In this document: in pieces, positions 44,234 to 52,901 of the stretch
Numbering within the stretch: the stretch's first letter is position 1
How the letters are laid out: every line of letters starts with the position of its first letter
Source of the DNA: an uncultured Sphingomonadaceae bacterium
Lineage (GTDB): Bacteria; Pseudomonadota; Alphaproteobacteria; Sphingomonadales; Sphingomonadaceae
Length of the DNA stretch: 64,000 nucleotides
NCBI GenBank assembly: GCA_947494305.1
Contig: CANLUL010000001.1
Location: forward strand, 1,364,001 to 1,428,000
Reading direction: 5' to 3'
The notes under the pieces: generated by a model
The model's database searches: none
Told to the model about the DNA's origin: nothing
What the model saw: the letters and a program-made list of their open reading frames with translations, nothing else
Translations under genes and position numbers: made by a program

Positions 44234-44785
44234 TTAGCGACCAACCACAAATACTCCGCAGGCTAAACGTCCACCACTTTCGCCCGATGGATCCGACTTG
44301 AGATCATCTGGACCTTCATGGACAACGAATGCCGCACCGTCAGCATCGAGAAGCGCCGCCTCTCCTTCTTTCAAAGAACCGCCGTCTATGGTTGCTTCCA
44401 ACGAACCGGTTCCATCTTTTCCAATATCGAGATTAAAGAGATCACCCATGTGCGCTCCTTTTGCATTTTCGAATCCGTGCTCTTTCTCGGAAGGATTCCA
44501 ATGCCCTCCAGCAGATTTAAAATCCGGACCGTCGCACTTTCCAACCGAATGAATGTGCACACCATGCGGTCCTGGTGACATATTTTGTGCATTAATATTG
44601 ATGATGAGTTCACCATCCCCTTGCGCTGCAATGACTTCGCCATATTCAGTCTGGTCAGCACCCATTAGCTGGGCCCGCGCAACATTTCCGCTCACCTCCC
44701 CCGGAGATTCCCCGCTTTCTCCGCATCCGGCCAAAGCAATTGGCAAAAATATCATACCAGTAAGTTTCATCAAATTGGATCGCAT
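44234..44785 (-). CDS. sodC: Cu/Zn superoxide dismutase, lipoprotein form (SodC-like)
   Basis: A 183-residue SOD with copper-zinc ligands: HVH pair in GPHGVHIHSVG, His in SAGGHWNP, HGFEN, and Asp in HMGDLFN, then HEGPDDLKSD and the conserved active-site Arg in GGRLACGV. The N-terminus has lipobox LAGC (Cys21), so the enzyme is anchored in the envelope and converts superoxide to peroxide in the periplasm. The ATG at 44785 has AAGGAG upstream. The open frame extends to 44851. Confidence 0.93.
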   Translation of the reverse strand: MRSNLMKLTGMIFLPIALAGCGESGESPGEVSGNVARAQLMGADQTEYGEVIAAQGDGELIININAQNMSPGPHGVHIHSVGKCDGPDFKSAGGHWNPSEKEHGFENAKGAHMGDLFNLDIGKDGTGSLEATIDGGSLKEGEAALLDADGAAFVVHEGPDDLKSDPSGESGGRLACGVFVVGR

Positions 44786-44893
44786 GGCAAATCTCCTTGG
44801 TTTCCCAATTGTTCGCAGCATGGTAGCCTTCTGTCCAGTGTGTTGGGACAATTAGTTCTGACAGTCTCATTGTTGAACGCCTGTTAGGATCAT

Positions 44894-45409
44894 ATGGCCA
44901 AGACGGATTACCTTATCGGACTGGGTTCGAACCAACGCCATCATCGTCACGGGCGCCCTAAAGAGGTTCTCGAGGCGGCTATTGCGCAACTAAATAGAAA
45001 TACACTTTCCGTTCGTTGTGTTTCATCCACAATAACCTCGTATCCGATAGGCCCTTCAAGCAGAACCTATGCCAACGCCGCGGCTATTGTCGAATCAGAT
45101 CTTGATCCACTGCAGCTACTTTTGCGTTTGAAAGAAATAGAGAGGCAATTTGGCAACAGAAATGGGCAACGTTGGTCTAAACGCGTACTTGACCTAGACA
45201 TTATATTATCCGCGAACGGCACATATCACAACATTAACCCAAATCTCTGTATCCCCCATTGCGCCATGCATCAGCGGCTTTTTGTGCTTGGCCCTGCCGC
45301 AGAAATAGCCCCCCAATGGCGTGACCCAATAACTAACCTCACAGTGCGACATTTGTTAAGCCGCTTAAAACGCGCGAAGCCGCTTGACCCAAAGCAAAAG
45401 CGCTACTAG
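44894..45409 (+). CDS. folK: 2-amino-4-hydroxy-6-hydroxymethyldihydropteridine diphosphokinase
   Basis: FolK transfers pyrophosphate from ATP to 6-hydroxymethyl-dihydropterin in folate synthesis. The protein has YLIGLGSNQRHHRHGRP, SSTITSYPIGPSSRTYANAA and RWSKRVLDLDIIL, the family signature with the Mg-binding Asp residues. The C-terminal half is shorter and more basic than in E. coli, giving 171 residues. tRNA-Lys follows. Other folate genes are not present here. Confidence 0.9.
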   Translation: MAKTDYLIGLGSNQRHHRHGRPKEVLEAAIAQLNRNTLSVRCVSSTITSYPIGPSSRTYANAAAIVESDLDPLQLLLRLKEIERQFGNRNGQRWSKRVLDLDIILSANGTYHNINPNLCIPHCAMHQRLFVLGPAAEIAPQWRDPITNLTVRHLLSRLKRAKPLDPKQKRY

Positions 45410-45453
45410 GGAAGCGCTTCCCAACCGAATTGTGCACTGCACACTCGTTTTGT

Positions 45454-45529
45454 GGGCCCTTAGCTCAGTCGGTAGAGCAACTGACTTTTAATCAGTAGGT
45501 CGCTGGTTCGAACCCAGCAGGGCTCACCA
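45454..45529 (+). tRNA. tRNA-Lys (anticodon TTT)
   Basis: A 76-nt cloverleaf with acceptor GGGCCCT / AGGGCTC (one G-T pair), D arm GCTCAGTCGGTAGAGC, anticodon stem ACTGA / TCAGT around CTTTTAA (anticodon TTT), T arm GGTTCGAACCC, discriminator A and encoded CCA. Confidence 0.96.
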
Positions 45530-45575
45530 TTATTTCAATGATTTATGGAATATGTGTGAAGCACTAGATGCGCCT

Positions 45576-45596
45576 GGGTATTGGGTGGGGTATTGG
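45576..45596 (+). repeat. Two direct copies of GGGTATTGG with 12-base period, after tRNA-Lys
   Basis: GGGTATTGG at 45576-45584 and 45588-45596 lies 46 bases after the tRNA. The 240 bases from the tRNA to the VOC gene hold no convincing gene. Repeats of this type near a tRNA 3' end recall the region in front of tyrosine-integrase genes, but no integrase is present. Confidence 0.3.
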
Positions 45597-45769
45597 ACTT
45601 CAATTGGTCAACCAGAAATCTGTCTAGTTATGCAGTCCGTTAGCACCTCTAATCGTTACACGTCTTTTTACCTAAATATATCGGGCATTGGTCTTGACGC
45701 TTTTGGATGAAAAGAGCTTGCCGCATTACATCTTTCCATCCAAATCTTGCGATAATGTACCCAGTGACA

Positions 45770-46147
45770 TTAACCTGGACGATGCATGCCGCAGATTTTA
45801 TGTCCATCAAGGTCTCGAAAATAGCACAGATATATCTTACCCATAGCACCGTCTCGCAGTCCCGGAGGATCTTCAATACTTATCCCACCATACAGTATCG
45901 CTGCATCATGGAACGCTTGGATTTGTTCAGGTGAATTGCAGGTAAATCCAATAGTTCCACCATCCGCGCTATTGGCGTTTTTGTCGCTAATCGGTTCTGC
46001 AATACCAAAAATATTGCCGCCATGCATATAAAAGGCACGTTTGTGATTGGTGGTATTGGGTTGCACCATTCCTTCGCCAATCCCCAGAACTCCGAGTACA
46101 TTGTCATAGAAATTTTTGGCTTTATCTATGTCGTTGGTGCCGACCAT
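45770..46147 (-). CDS. VOC family protein, start codon unusual
   Basis: A glyoxalase-like protein with SHIMVGTNDIDKAKNFYDNV, GGTIGFTCNSPEQIQAFHD, and YFRDLDGHKICGMHRP at the end. The first ATG at 46147 lies within what is normally the family's first strand: homologous N-termini read like MFSHIMVGTND. The frame continues upstream as IFSHI to an ATT at 46162, and a GAGGAAAG ribosome site lies five bases before that ATT. I keep 46147 as the formal start. Function unknown; probably a small-molecule metal enzyme. Confidence 0.8.
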   Translation of the reverse strand: MVGTNDIDKAKNFYDNVLGVLGIGEGMVQPNTTNHKRAFYMHGGNIFGIAEPISDKNANSADGGTIGFTCNSPEQIQAFHDAAILYGGISIEDPPGLRDGAMGKIYLCYFRDLDGHKICGMHRPG

Positions 46148-46203
46148 TATATGACTGAAAATTTCTCTTTCCTCTCTATAATATTCGATAGATCCTCCAG
46201 AAT

Positions 46204-47451
46204 CTAACGCGCGCGATGATGTTTGAAGTAGATCGGCAACCAGTTGCTACCTTCTTCCTTAGTCTCGGGAAGGCGCTTTGATGGGGTTTCCATTCTGGAT
46301 GACTCGAGATATTTTTCGAAACGCGATTTTTTTTGCCAATGCCGGGAAACAACGCCGTCTCCATCTAGTTGGGCAGGCTTTGCTGCTGTGACATTTTGCA
46401 TCTCGGGCGGACAGAAAATTTCTCCGCCCAGTATGGAGACAGCTTCTTCCGGAAGGAAAGCATCACACTTCAATTTCTCGTCAGCACTTAACGCTTGATA
46501 GCGCTCTTGCAATTGCGCCAGACAATAGACCCGATATGGTGCCGTCACCACATCCCAACTGAGTCCGCCTTGCGTATATTGTGTCCGCTCCTCTCCTTGT
46601 TGAAACGCTCTTCTGTTCGCCACGAGATAGGGAAGATACTCGCTCGCAAATTTTTGGATGAGGGGCTTCAGGTCATCGGGCACAGATGCGATCTCATCGG
46701 TTGTTTCCAACTCGTCCGGCCGCGATGACCAGAGCCGGGCGACCCATCGAAAAACATGTGGCGCACGCACTTGCATGATCTCTTGCGATGTCGGGTCATT
46801 GGCAAAATGCGGAAACACCGGACCGTGCAGACCAATATCGGCCTCACAAGGGCGATCGCCAAACAGAAACGCGCGCTTCTTAAGGACCGGTTGCAATAAG
46901 TCGAGCAGATCAAGATAAAGCTCCTCAATGTGCCGGGCGTGGGAGGGGCTGGTTATGCCGTTTGCTTTCAAGTGCACTTTCTTTTGGCGAAAGGTTAAAA
47001 TACGCCGCAATATGGCACGCGGAAATTTGAATCCGTTGGCGGCAATTGTATAAGTAAACTCTTCACTCCGCCGAATTTCGTCCATCGGAAATGCCCAGCG
47101 ATAATAGAGCGCAGGTGCCCAAAGCCATTCGTCAAAACAATCTTCCAGAAAGTAGCTGAAAAACGCTGCGACAGGGTCTTTGGGCCGAATCGACAGCAAA
47201 GACGGATCCGCTTCAAATTCCTGAATAATCGGTGTGGTATCGCAAATCCAGCTCCCATCCGGACACTCGATCAGCGGAAGCTGCATCACGCCCACTTTTT
47301 GTGAAGATTGCGCAAATCCCGGCGCATCCATCTCAACAAATTTATAGGGAATGCCCTTTACTCGAAAGTATGTTTCCAGCTTCTTGGTGAAGTAAGAGCA
47401 GAACATTCCATGAATAATATAGTCTCCATCCTGCACAATTTTATCGGTCAT
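46204..47451 (-). CDS. GST-like protein with extended C-terminal domain
   Basis: The N-terminal ~80 residues form a GST thioredoxin-like domain: GMFCSYFTKKLETYFRVKG, MQLPLIECPDG (cis-Pro) and CDTTPIIQEFE. The next ~170 residues are helical, with LLDLLQPVLKKRAFLFGD and EADIGLHGPVF as in GST C-terminal domains. A further ~150 residues (from VANRRAFQQG) have no clear match, so at 415 residues it is about twice normal GST length. CSYF at the active-site position could give a catalytic Cys or Tyr. The ATG at 47451 with AAAAGGAG upstream is preferred. It overlaps the TetR gene by 11 bases. Confidence 0.8.
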   Translation of the reverse strand: MTDKIVQDGDYIIHGMFCSYFTKKLETYFRVKGIPYKFVEMDAPGFAQSSQKVGVMQLPLIECPDGSWICDTTPIIQEFEADPSLLSIRPKDPVAAFFSYFLEDCFDEWLWAPALYYRWAFPMDEIRRSEEFTYTIAANGFKFPRAILRRILTFRQKKVHLKANGITSPSHARHIEELYLDLLDLLQPVLKKRAFLFGDRPCEADIGLHGPVFPHFANDPTSQEIMQVRAPHVFRWVARLWSSRPDELETTDEIASVPDDLKPLIQKFASEYLPYLVANRRAFQQGEERTQYTQGGLSWDVVTAPYRVYCLAQLQERYQALSADEKLKCDAFLPEEAVSILGGEIFCPPEMQNVTAAKPAQLDGDGVVSRHWQKKSRFEKYLESSRMETPSKRLPETKEEGSNWLPIYFKHHRAR

Positions 47452-48208
47452 TTCCAACTCCTTTTAGTTTTTGAGGGCGCGGTAGCAGCGGCTCATGCGC
47501 AAGTATCTCTGGCGCCCTGTGGGACAATCTGTCCCGAACCCCGGCGTCACGCGTCACTGAATTCACGGATGTATGGTGTGAGGATGCTTGTTCCAATGCG
47601 ACCTTGAACTCACGCCCGGCAGATGCTTTCAGATTGGGGAGCAGGACAGCAAAATGGTGTTGAATTCCGCGCTCCTGATCTGCCCAACCAATTTCCTTCA
47701 GTCCTTCCAATTCGCGCAGATAGTCCATCCAATATCGGCTCACTATCCATAGTGATCGAACGAGCACGTCCGTATCTGGCTCCGTTCCATCAACAAACAT
47801 GCCCTCTTCCCGGATGCGTTCCAGCAGTGCGGAAAGCTCGTCAAAATCTGCCGTGAGTTCGGAGTCGGGACGCTGACCAATGGGCTCGTTCGCATATTGG
47901 AGATGATCCCGCATCAGGAAACGATTACTCCACGTCAGCTCCATTCCAAATAACAAGTGATCAACATAATCCTGAGCCAAAAGTCCGGGAATGAGGTTTT
48001 CACGGCGTGTTTTCATCAAGAGCAGAACGTCTGCTTCCAACTGCATTGCCAAGTGTCGTTTGGTAGGAAAGTGATATGTCAAATTGCCCTGAGACATACC
48101 CAAAGACGCTGCGATCTCGTTCAATGAGGTGGCCGCATATCCTTTGGCGTTAAACTGTTCTCGGGCGGCATTGAGTATCCGAATAGCGGTGGTCGAACGC
48201 GTTTTCAT
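47441..48208 (-). CDS. TetR/AcrR family transcriptional regulator
   Basis: The N-terminal HTH reads AIRILNAAREQFNAKGYAA, TSLNEIAASLGMSQGNLTYHF, a full TetR DNA-binding domain with YHFPTKRHL. The ~200-residue C-terminal part is a helical ligand domain without a known match. The gene sits divergently from a GMC oxidoreductase gene. Two tandem 16-bp palindromes lie in between, so it probably represses both directions and is released by a pathway compound. AAGGAG precedes the ATG. Confidence 0.88.
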   Translation of the reverse strand: MKTRSTTAIRILNAAREQFNAKGYAATSLNEIAASLGMSQGNLTYHFPTKRHLAMQLEADVLLLMKTRRENLIPGLLAQDYVDHLLFGMELTWSNRFLMRDHLQYANEPIGQRPDSELTADFDELSALLERIREEGMFVDGTEPDTDVLVRSLWIVSRYWMDYLRELEGLKEIGWADQERGIQHHFAVLLPNLKASAGREFKVALEQASSHHTSVNSVTRDAGVRDRLSHRAPEILAHEPLLPRPQKLKGVGNDR

Positions 48209-48249
48209 TACACCTTACTCCTTCCCCAATTAAAAGCACATTATCGAAT

Positions 48250-48285
48250 TAGGTTGTATTACCTATTTTTAGGTTGTACTACCTA
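48250..48285. promoter_or_regulatory. Two tandem TetR-type operators (TAGGTTGTAYTACCTA)
   Basis: TAGGTTGTATTACCTA at 48250-48265 and TAGGTTGTACTACCTA at 48270-48285 are 16-bp inverted repeats (arms TAGGT / ACCTA; inner GTA-TAC). Starts are 20 bases apart, so the two dimers would lie on almost the same face of the helix. They lie between the divergent tetR and GMC genes and would cover their promoters. Binding by the TetR protein is inferred from position. Confidence 0.75.
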
Positions 48286-48331
48286 ATTCACGATTCGGCA
48301 AGCTAATGTTGAAAAGATGGTGGAGCAGGAG

Positions 48332-49801
48332 ATGAAGCATATTGTCATAGTGGGCGGCGGAACTGCCGGATCGGTACTGGCGGCCCGCCTTAGTGAAGAC
48401 AGTGCTGTTCGAGTGACTTTGCTGGAAGCCGGTTCTGACGATTCCTCTTATAGTGCGGCAGTGCGCGATCCATCGCAGGCGCCCGAAGCCTGGGTTGGCG
48501 CCATCCCCGTTGCGCGCAGCTATATGCAAATGGAGCCTGCGGCTATTCCCATATTACAAGGTCGGATGTTGGGCGGCACCTCGGCTGCAAACGGGCTAGC
48601 AACACTGCGCGGCTTGCCCGAAGACTATGATAGTTGGGAAGAGATGGGGCTGACGGGTTGGAGCTGGGATGATGTGGTGGACACATTTATTGCAGCCGAG
48701 ACAGATGTTGATTTTGGAGAGACGCCTCTTCATGGCAGCACAGGGCCCCTGACAGTGCGGCGGTGGCGGCGTGATGAAATGAGCCGTGCTCAGCTGGCAT
48801 TTTATGATGGCATGATCGAAGCCGGCAATGATGCCGTAAGTGACATAAATGATTCCAGTCAGCTACCGGGTATTGGTGTGTTCCCCGTTACCATCGACGC
48901 AAATAGCGACCGATTGACCACCAGCCTGGCCTATTTGACGCCATCCGTGCGGGAGCGTGAGAATCTTACCATAAGGACTGATTGTGCGGTGCAGGGTCTG
49001 CACTTCGATGGGAACAAAATTGTCGGCGTTGTTACCGAGCAAGGCGAGGAAGTTGTTGCTGACGAGGTGATACTTTCTATGGGTGCGCTTTGGACGCCAA
49101 CCATGCTCATGCGCTCTGGTATTGGTCCTGCTGATCATTTGGCCGATCATGGCATAGCCTTACGTTCGGATTTACCGGTCGGTGAAACCATGAGCGATCA
49201 TCTCGGTCCTGCTGTTACCTATCAGCATGAAGGCCCGCGGGGAGGAACGGCGGGTCCTGCACAATCGCTTTATATCGGCGCATCAAATGGCAAAGATCCG
49301 GACTATCATCTGTTTCCTATTGCGCCGGCGCCCGGCGACGGACCAACAACGTTCAATATGGGCGTATTTTTGCTCCGTTCTTCGGGTGAGGGTAAGGTGC
49401 GTTTAACCGATGGTGAGGGTTTGACGCCAACCGTCTTTGCTCCTCCACTTCCCGATGACGGCGTGCAACGCCTGCGTCACGCATTTTGCAAACTAGCAGA
49501 TTGGGAGAAATCGGAGGCCGCGAAAAAATCCGGCTGCGAACCGATTGTTCCGTCAGACCTGACTGCTGATGATGCCGTTCAAACTGCACTCAATCGTGGT
49601 GTCATCAGCTATGGTCATATGACCAGCACCTGCCCGATGGGCGGGGTGCTTGATGCAGATTGCCGTGTGCTTGGTATTGATGGTCTGCGGGTAGTGGATG
49701 CGTCTGTCATGCCAACGATTCCATCCGGCAACACTTATCTTGGATGCGTAATGATCGCTGAACGGGTCGCGCGAAAAATGAAAGCGGCGGTCCAGCTATG
49801 A
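48332..49801 (+). CDS. GMC family FAD-dependent oxidoreductase
   Basis: GMC enzymes oxidise alcohols, sugars or choline with FAD. Motifs here: dinucleotide loop IVGGGTAGSVLAARLSE, then GRMLGGTSAANGLA and the His-Asn pair in ISYGHMTSTCPMGG and PSGNTYLGCVMIAE. At 489 residues it is at the short end (choline or PEG dehydrogenases are 530-560). Its electron acceptor is not evident. The ATG at 48332 has GGAGCAGGAG upstream and gives a start right at the FAD strand; the ATG at 48317 is an alternative. Confidence 0.9.
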   Translation: MKHIVIVGGGTAGSVLAARLSEDSAVRVTLLEAGSDDSSYSAAVRDPSQAPEAWVGAIPVARSYMQMEPAAIPILQGRMLGGTSAANGLATLRGLPEDYDSWEEMGLTGWSWDDVVDTFIAAETDVDFGETPLHGSTGPLTVRRWRRDEMSRAQLAFYDGMIEAGNDAVSDINDSSQLPGIGVFPVTIDANSDRLTTSLAYLTPSVRERENLTIRTDCAVQGLHFDGNKIVGVVTEQGEEVVADEVILSMGALWTPTMLMRSGIGPADHLADHGIALRSDLPVGETMSDHLGPAVTYQHEGPRGGTAGPAQSLYIGASNGKDPDYHLFPIAPAPGDGPTTFNMGVFLLRSSGEGKVRLTDGEGLTPTVFAPPLPDDGVQRLRHAFCKLADWEKSEAAKKSGCEPIVPSDLTADDAVQTALNRGVISYGHMTSTCPMGGVLDADCRVLGIDGLRVVDASVMPTIPSGNTYLGCVMIAERVARKMKAAVQL

Positions 49802-49864
49802 CCACAGCAATACAGCCCAACGGCAAGCGAGATTGTTTGAAATTAACATCATGGAGAAATGACA

Positions 49865-50509
49865 ATGACCAATAATGTCGATGTCTTCTGGTCCTTCAGA
49901 AGCCCCTATTCCTATCTGGTGACACCAGATTTGATGAAATTACGCGAAGATTATGATGTGAATGTTGTCTTCCGGCCGGTATTGCCGATAGCGCTGCGTG
50001 CCAAGCAGACGGTGTTCGACGCATCGGACAAAAAGCGCCCTCGCTATATCGTGATGGATTCTAAACGCAGGGCAGAATTCCTTGGCCTACCCTTTGTCTG
50101 GCCCAATCCCGATCCCGTTATTCAGGATCTGGAGACATATGAGGTCCCAGAGGAACAGCCGTATATCTGGCGCCTGTCCTCCTTAGGGGTCGAGGCGGAA
50201 CGACAAGGGCGCGGTATCGACTTCGCTCATCACGTTGCTGCGCTGCTTTGGAGTGGCGTGCGTGGTTGGAATGAAGGCGACCTTCTTGCTCAGGCGACCG
50301 AAAAGGCTGGTCTCAATCTTTCCGAATTGGAGGCCGCTGTCGAACTATATGACGTTCGCGCGGAGATCGCGAAAAACCATGAGATGCTGGAAGAAGCTCA
50401 ACATTGGGGTGTTCCCACCATGGTATTCAAGGGCGAACCTTTCTTCGGTCAGGATCGCATTGATACGCTACGTTGGCGGCTTGATCAGGCTGGCCTGAGG
50501 AAAGGCTAA
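49865..50509 (+). CDS. 2-hydroxychromene-2-carboxylate isomerase/DsbA-like (kappa-GST) protein
   Basis: The 214-residue protein has the family start VDVFWSFRSPYSYLVTP (Ser active site; no CxxC), a helical insertion with RYIVMDSKRRAEFLGLPF, and the cis-Pro loop WGVPTMVFKGEPFFGQDRI. HCCA isomerases are glutathione-dependent in naphthalene degradation and use this kappa-GST fold. Whether this one isomerises a ring cleavage product or another substrate is unknown. I chose the ATG at 49865, eight bases after GGAG, over the one at 49859. Confidence 0.87.
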   Translation: MTNNVDVFWSFRSPYSYLVTPDLMKLREDYDVNVVFRPVLPIALRAKQTVFDASDKKRPRYIVMDSKRRAEFLGLPFVWPNPDPVIQDLETYEVPEEQPYIWRLSSLGVEAERQGRGIDFAHHVAALLWSGVRGWNEGDLLAQATEKAGLNLSELEAAVELYDVRAEIAKNHEMLEEAQHWGVPTMVFKGEPFFGQDRIDTLRWRLDQAGLRKG

Positions 50510-50563
50510 ACCGCGTGGATCGGCTCTACGCGTCTACACAGAATTTACATAAGGAGAAATACG

Positions 50564-51358
50564 ATGGACCTTCAAATCAAGGGTAAAAAAGCGGTTATGG
50601 CTGGCGGTAGTGCCGGTATGGGCCGTGCCACCGCCGAGCGTCTTGCCGAAGCTGGCGCTGAACTGGTTATCTCGGCGCGCAGGGAAGAACGGTTGGTAAA
50701 TGCCGCCCGTGAAATAGCTGAAAAATATGGTACAAAAGTAACCCCCGTGGTTGCCGATTCCTCAACGGAAGAAGGCCGCAAAGCCCTGTTTGCCGACTGC
50801 CCTGACCCGGACATCCTTTCGATTACCATCAAACCGCCTGCACCCAACGGAGATTTCCTGAAGGTCACACCTGAGATGTGGCGTGAATCCATCGAAACGG
50901 CACTGATCGGACCGACCGAAATCATGCGCCATTATATTCCGGTCATGAAGGAAAAAGGATGGGGGCGTATTGTCAATATCGCGACCTTCTCGGCCAAGAA
51001 TCCGATGATCTGGCGATTGATGTCGGGCCCTGCGCGTTCCGCTCTGCTCAACTATACTGCAAGCGTGTCTCGTGAAGTGGCGCAGCATGGCGTGGTTATC
51101 AATAATCTGCTGCCCGGCATGTTTCAAACCGAGGGCGCTTCAGAGATCATGGGACATTATGCCGAAGCATTCGGTTTGGAAGCAGATCCTGAAGTCGTGG
51201 GCAAACATTTCAGGGAACATAACAAAATTCCCGCAGGTTTCGTCGGTGTGGCCGATGATCTGGCACCAATGGCTGCATTTTTGTGCAGCGACCTGGCGCG
51301 CTTCATCGTTGGTCAGAATATAGTGATCGATGGCGGGCAGCATAACGCGATCTTTTGA
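50564..51358 (+). CDS. SDR family oxidoreductase lacking the YxxxK catalytic pair
   Basis: The Rossmann part is intact: VMAGGSAGMGRATAERLAE and a C-terminal LCSDLARFIVGQNIVIDGG as in ketoacyl reductase-like SDRs. The catalytic site is not. The YxxxK position reads SGPAR (Tyr replaced by Ser, Lys by Arg), and the upstream Ser is Thr (NIATFSAK). This matches an atypical ketoacyl-reductase-like SDR subgroup of unknown activity. It lies between the HCCA isomerase-like and ALDH genes. An AAGGAG site precedes the ATG. Confidence 0.85.
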   Translation: MDLQIKGKKAVMAGGSAGMGRATAERLAEAGAELVISARREERLVNAAREIAEKYGTKVTPVVADSSTEEGRKALFADCPDPDILSITIKPPAPNGDFLKVTPEMWRESIETALIGPTEIMRHYIPVMKEKGWGRIVNIATFSAKNPMIWRLMSGPARSALLNYTASVSREVAQHGVVINNLLPGMFQTEGASEIMGHYAEAFGLEADPEVVGKHFREHNKIPAGFVGVADDLAPMAAFLCSDLARFIVGQNIVIDGGQHNAIF

Positions 51359-51456
51359 TGAACCTGACTTTCGCCGCGATGACCAAATTGGACATCACGT
51401 CTGTCAATTGGATCTGAGATTGGCTTGCCATCTCTAAGGATTTGGAGAAAAATTTT

Positions 51457-52881
51457 ATGGACAGCTTCGAACAAAATTACATCAACGGCAAATGGATCGA
51501 TTCCGACGGCGGCACGCCGCATCGAGTCATCAATCCTGCTACAGAGGAACCAGGCACCAAAATCGTTCTAAGTACAGCGGCAGATGTTGATCTGGCTGTA
51601 GCAGCGGCCAAGGAAGCTTTCAAATCCTTCAGCCAGACAACGCGCGAGGAGCGGCTTGCCTTGCTCGGAAGGATCGTCGGGGAATATCAAAAACGCATGC
51701 CTGACATTGCGGCGTCTCTAGCTGTTGAAATGGGCGCACCTATCAGCATGGGAAATGCGCTGCAGGCGCCGACAGGATTGGGCGGGTTCATAAGCACAAT
51801 CGCGGCGCTCAAGGAGTTTCAATTTTCTGAGCAACAGGGATCGAATTTGATAGTACACGAACCTATCGGTATTGTGGGAATGATCACGCCATGGAATTGG
51901 CCGCTCAATCAGATTTCCCTAAAAGTTGCACCGGCACTGGCGGGGGGAAACACCATGGTGCTAAAGCCTTCGGAGGAATGTCCGGGATGCGCAGCGATCT
52001 TAGCCGAAGTCATGGATGCCGCGGGCGTCCCACCCGGCGTGTTCAATCTTGTTCAAGGCGATGGACCGACAGTTGGCGCTGCGCTTTCATCTCATCCAGA
52101 CGTTGATATGATCAGCTTCACCGGTTCGACGCGGGCCGGTGTATTGGTGGCAAAAGCTGCCGCAGAAACTGTAAAACGCGTCCACCAGGAGCTGGGTGGC
52201 AAATCTCCCAATGTTGTTCTGCCGGGAGCTAATCTCGAAGAAGTATTGCCTCCCACAATCAGCGGCGTCCTGATCAACACTGGACAAAGTTGCATCGCGC
52301 CAACTCGCGTATTGGTGCACAAGGATCAGACAAAAGAGGCAATTGATGTTGTCACGGGCATTGTCGAAGCACAAGAGATTGGTGATCCAATGGATCCAGG
52401 CAATCATATGGGACCAGTGGTCAACAAGGCTCAGCACGGCAAGATTCAGGAACTCATTCATTCAGCCATTGATGAAGGCGCTATTCTCGAGAGCGGGGGT
52501 GCCGCTATGCCAACTAATGTCAATCGCGGTTACTACATAAAACCAACCATTTTTAGTGGTGTTACGCCAAATATGAGGATAGCCAAAGAAGAGGTTTTCG
52601 GGCCTGTTGTGACCTTGATGAGTTACAATGATCTTGATGAAGCCATAGAAATTGCAAACGATACGGAATATGGGCTCTCGGCAGTCATTTCTGGAGATCC
52701 GATTGAAGCCGCCAAGGTTGCAACCAAGTTGCAGGCGGGAGCGGTAATGATCAACAGTTGGGCGCCCGCACCGGGTGCGCCCTTTGGAGGTTACAAGCAA
52801 TCCGGCAATGGCCGCGAAGGCGGACCACAAGGCCTGCGAGATTTCATGGAAATCAAGTGTATTTCGGGGTTGCCGGCATAG
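51457..52881 (+). CDS. Aldehyde dehydrogenase family protein
   Basis: A 474-residue NAD(P)-dependent aldehyde dehydrogenase with catalytic Cys279 in NTGQSCIAPTRV, Glu in HQELGGKSPNVV, cofactor Asn in TPWNWPLNQIS, and SFTGSTRAG. The catalytic set is complete. Together with the GMC oxidoreductase it would turn an alcohol to an aldehyde and then an acid. The ATG at 51457 is nine bases after GGAG; the frame is open to 51442. Confidence 0.92.
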   Translation: MDSFEQNYINGKWIDSDGGTPHRVINPATEEPGTKIVLSTAADVDLAVAAAKEAFKSFSQTTREERLALLGRIVGEYQKRMPDIAASLAVEMGAPISMGNALQAPTGLGGFISTIAALKEFQFSEQQGSNLIVHEPIGIVGMITPWNWPLNQISLKVAPALAGGNTMVLKPSEECPGCAAILAEVMDAAGVPPGVFNLVQGDGPTVGAALSSHPDVDMISFTGSTRAGVLVAKAAAETVKRVHQELGGKSPNVVLPGANLEEVLPPTISGVLINTGQSCIAPTRVLVHKDQTKEAIDVVTGIVEAQEIGDPMDPGNHMGPVVNKAQHGKIQELIHSAIDEGAILESGGAAMPTNVNRGYYIKPTIFSGVTPNMRIAKEEVFGPVVTLMSYNDLDEAIEIANDTEYGLSAVISGDPIEAAKVATKLQAGAVMINSWAPAPGAPFGGYKQSGNGREGGPQGLRDFMEIKCISGLPA

Positions 52882-52901
52882 CGAGACGAAAGGCAATTTG
52901 G

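Noticed and set aside
46244-46918. Rightward ORFs within the GST-like gene
   Set aside because: They are short shadows in other frames of the GST-like and TetR genes, with no start signals.
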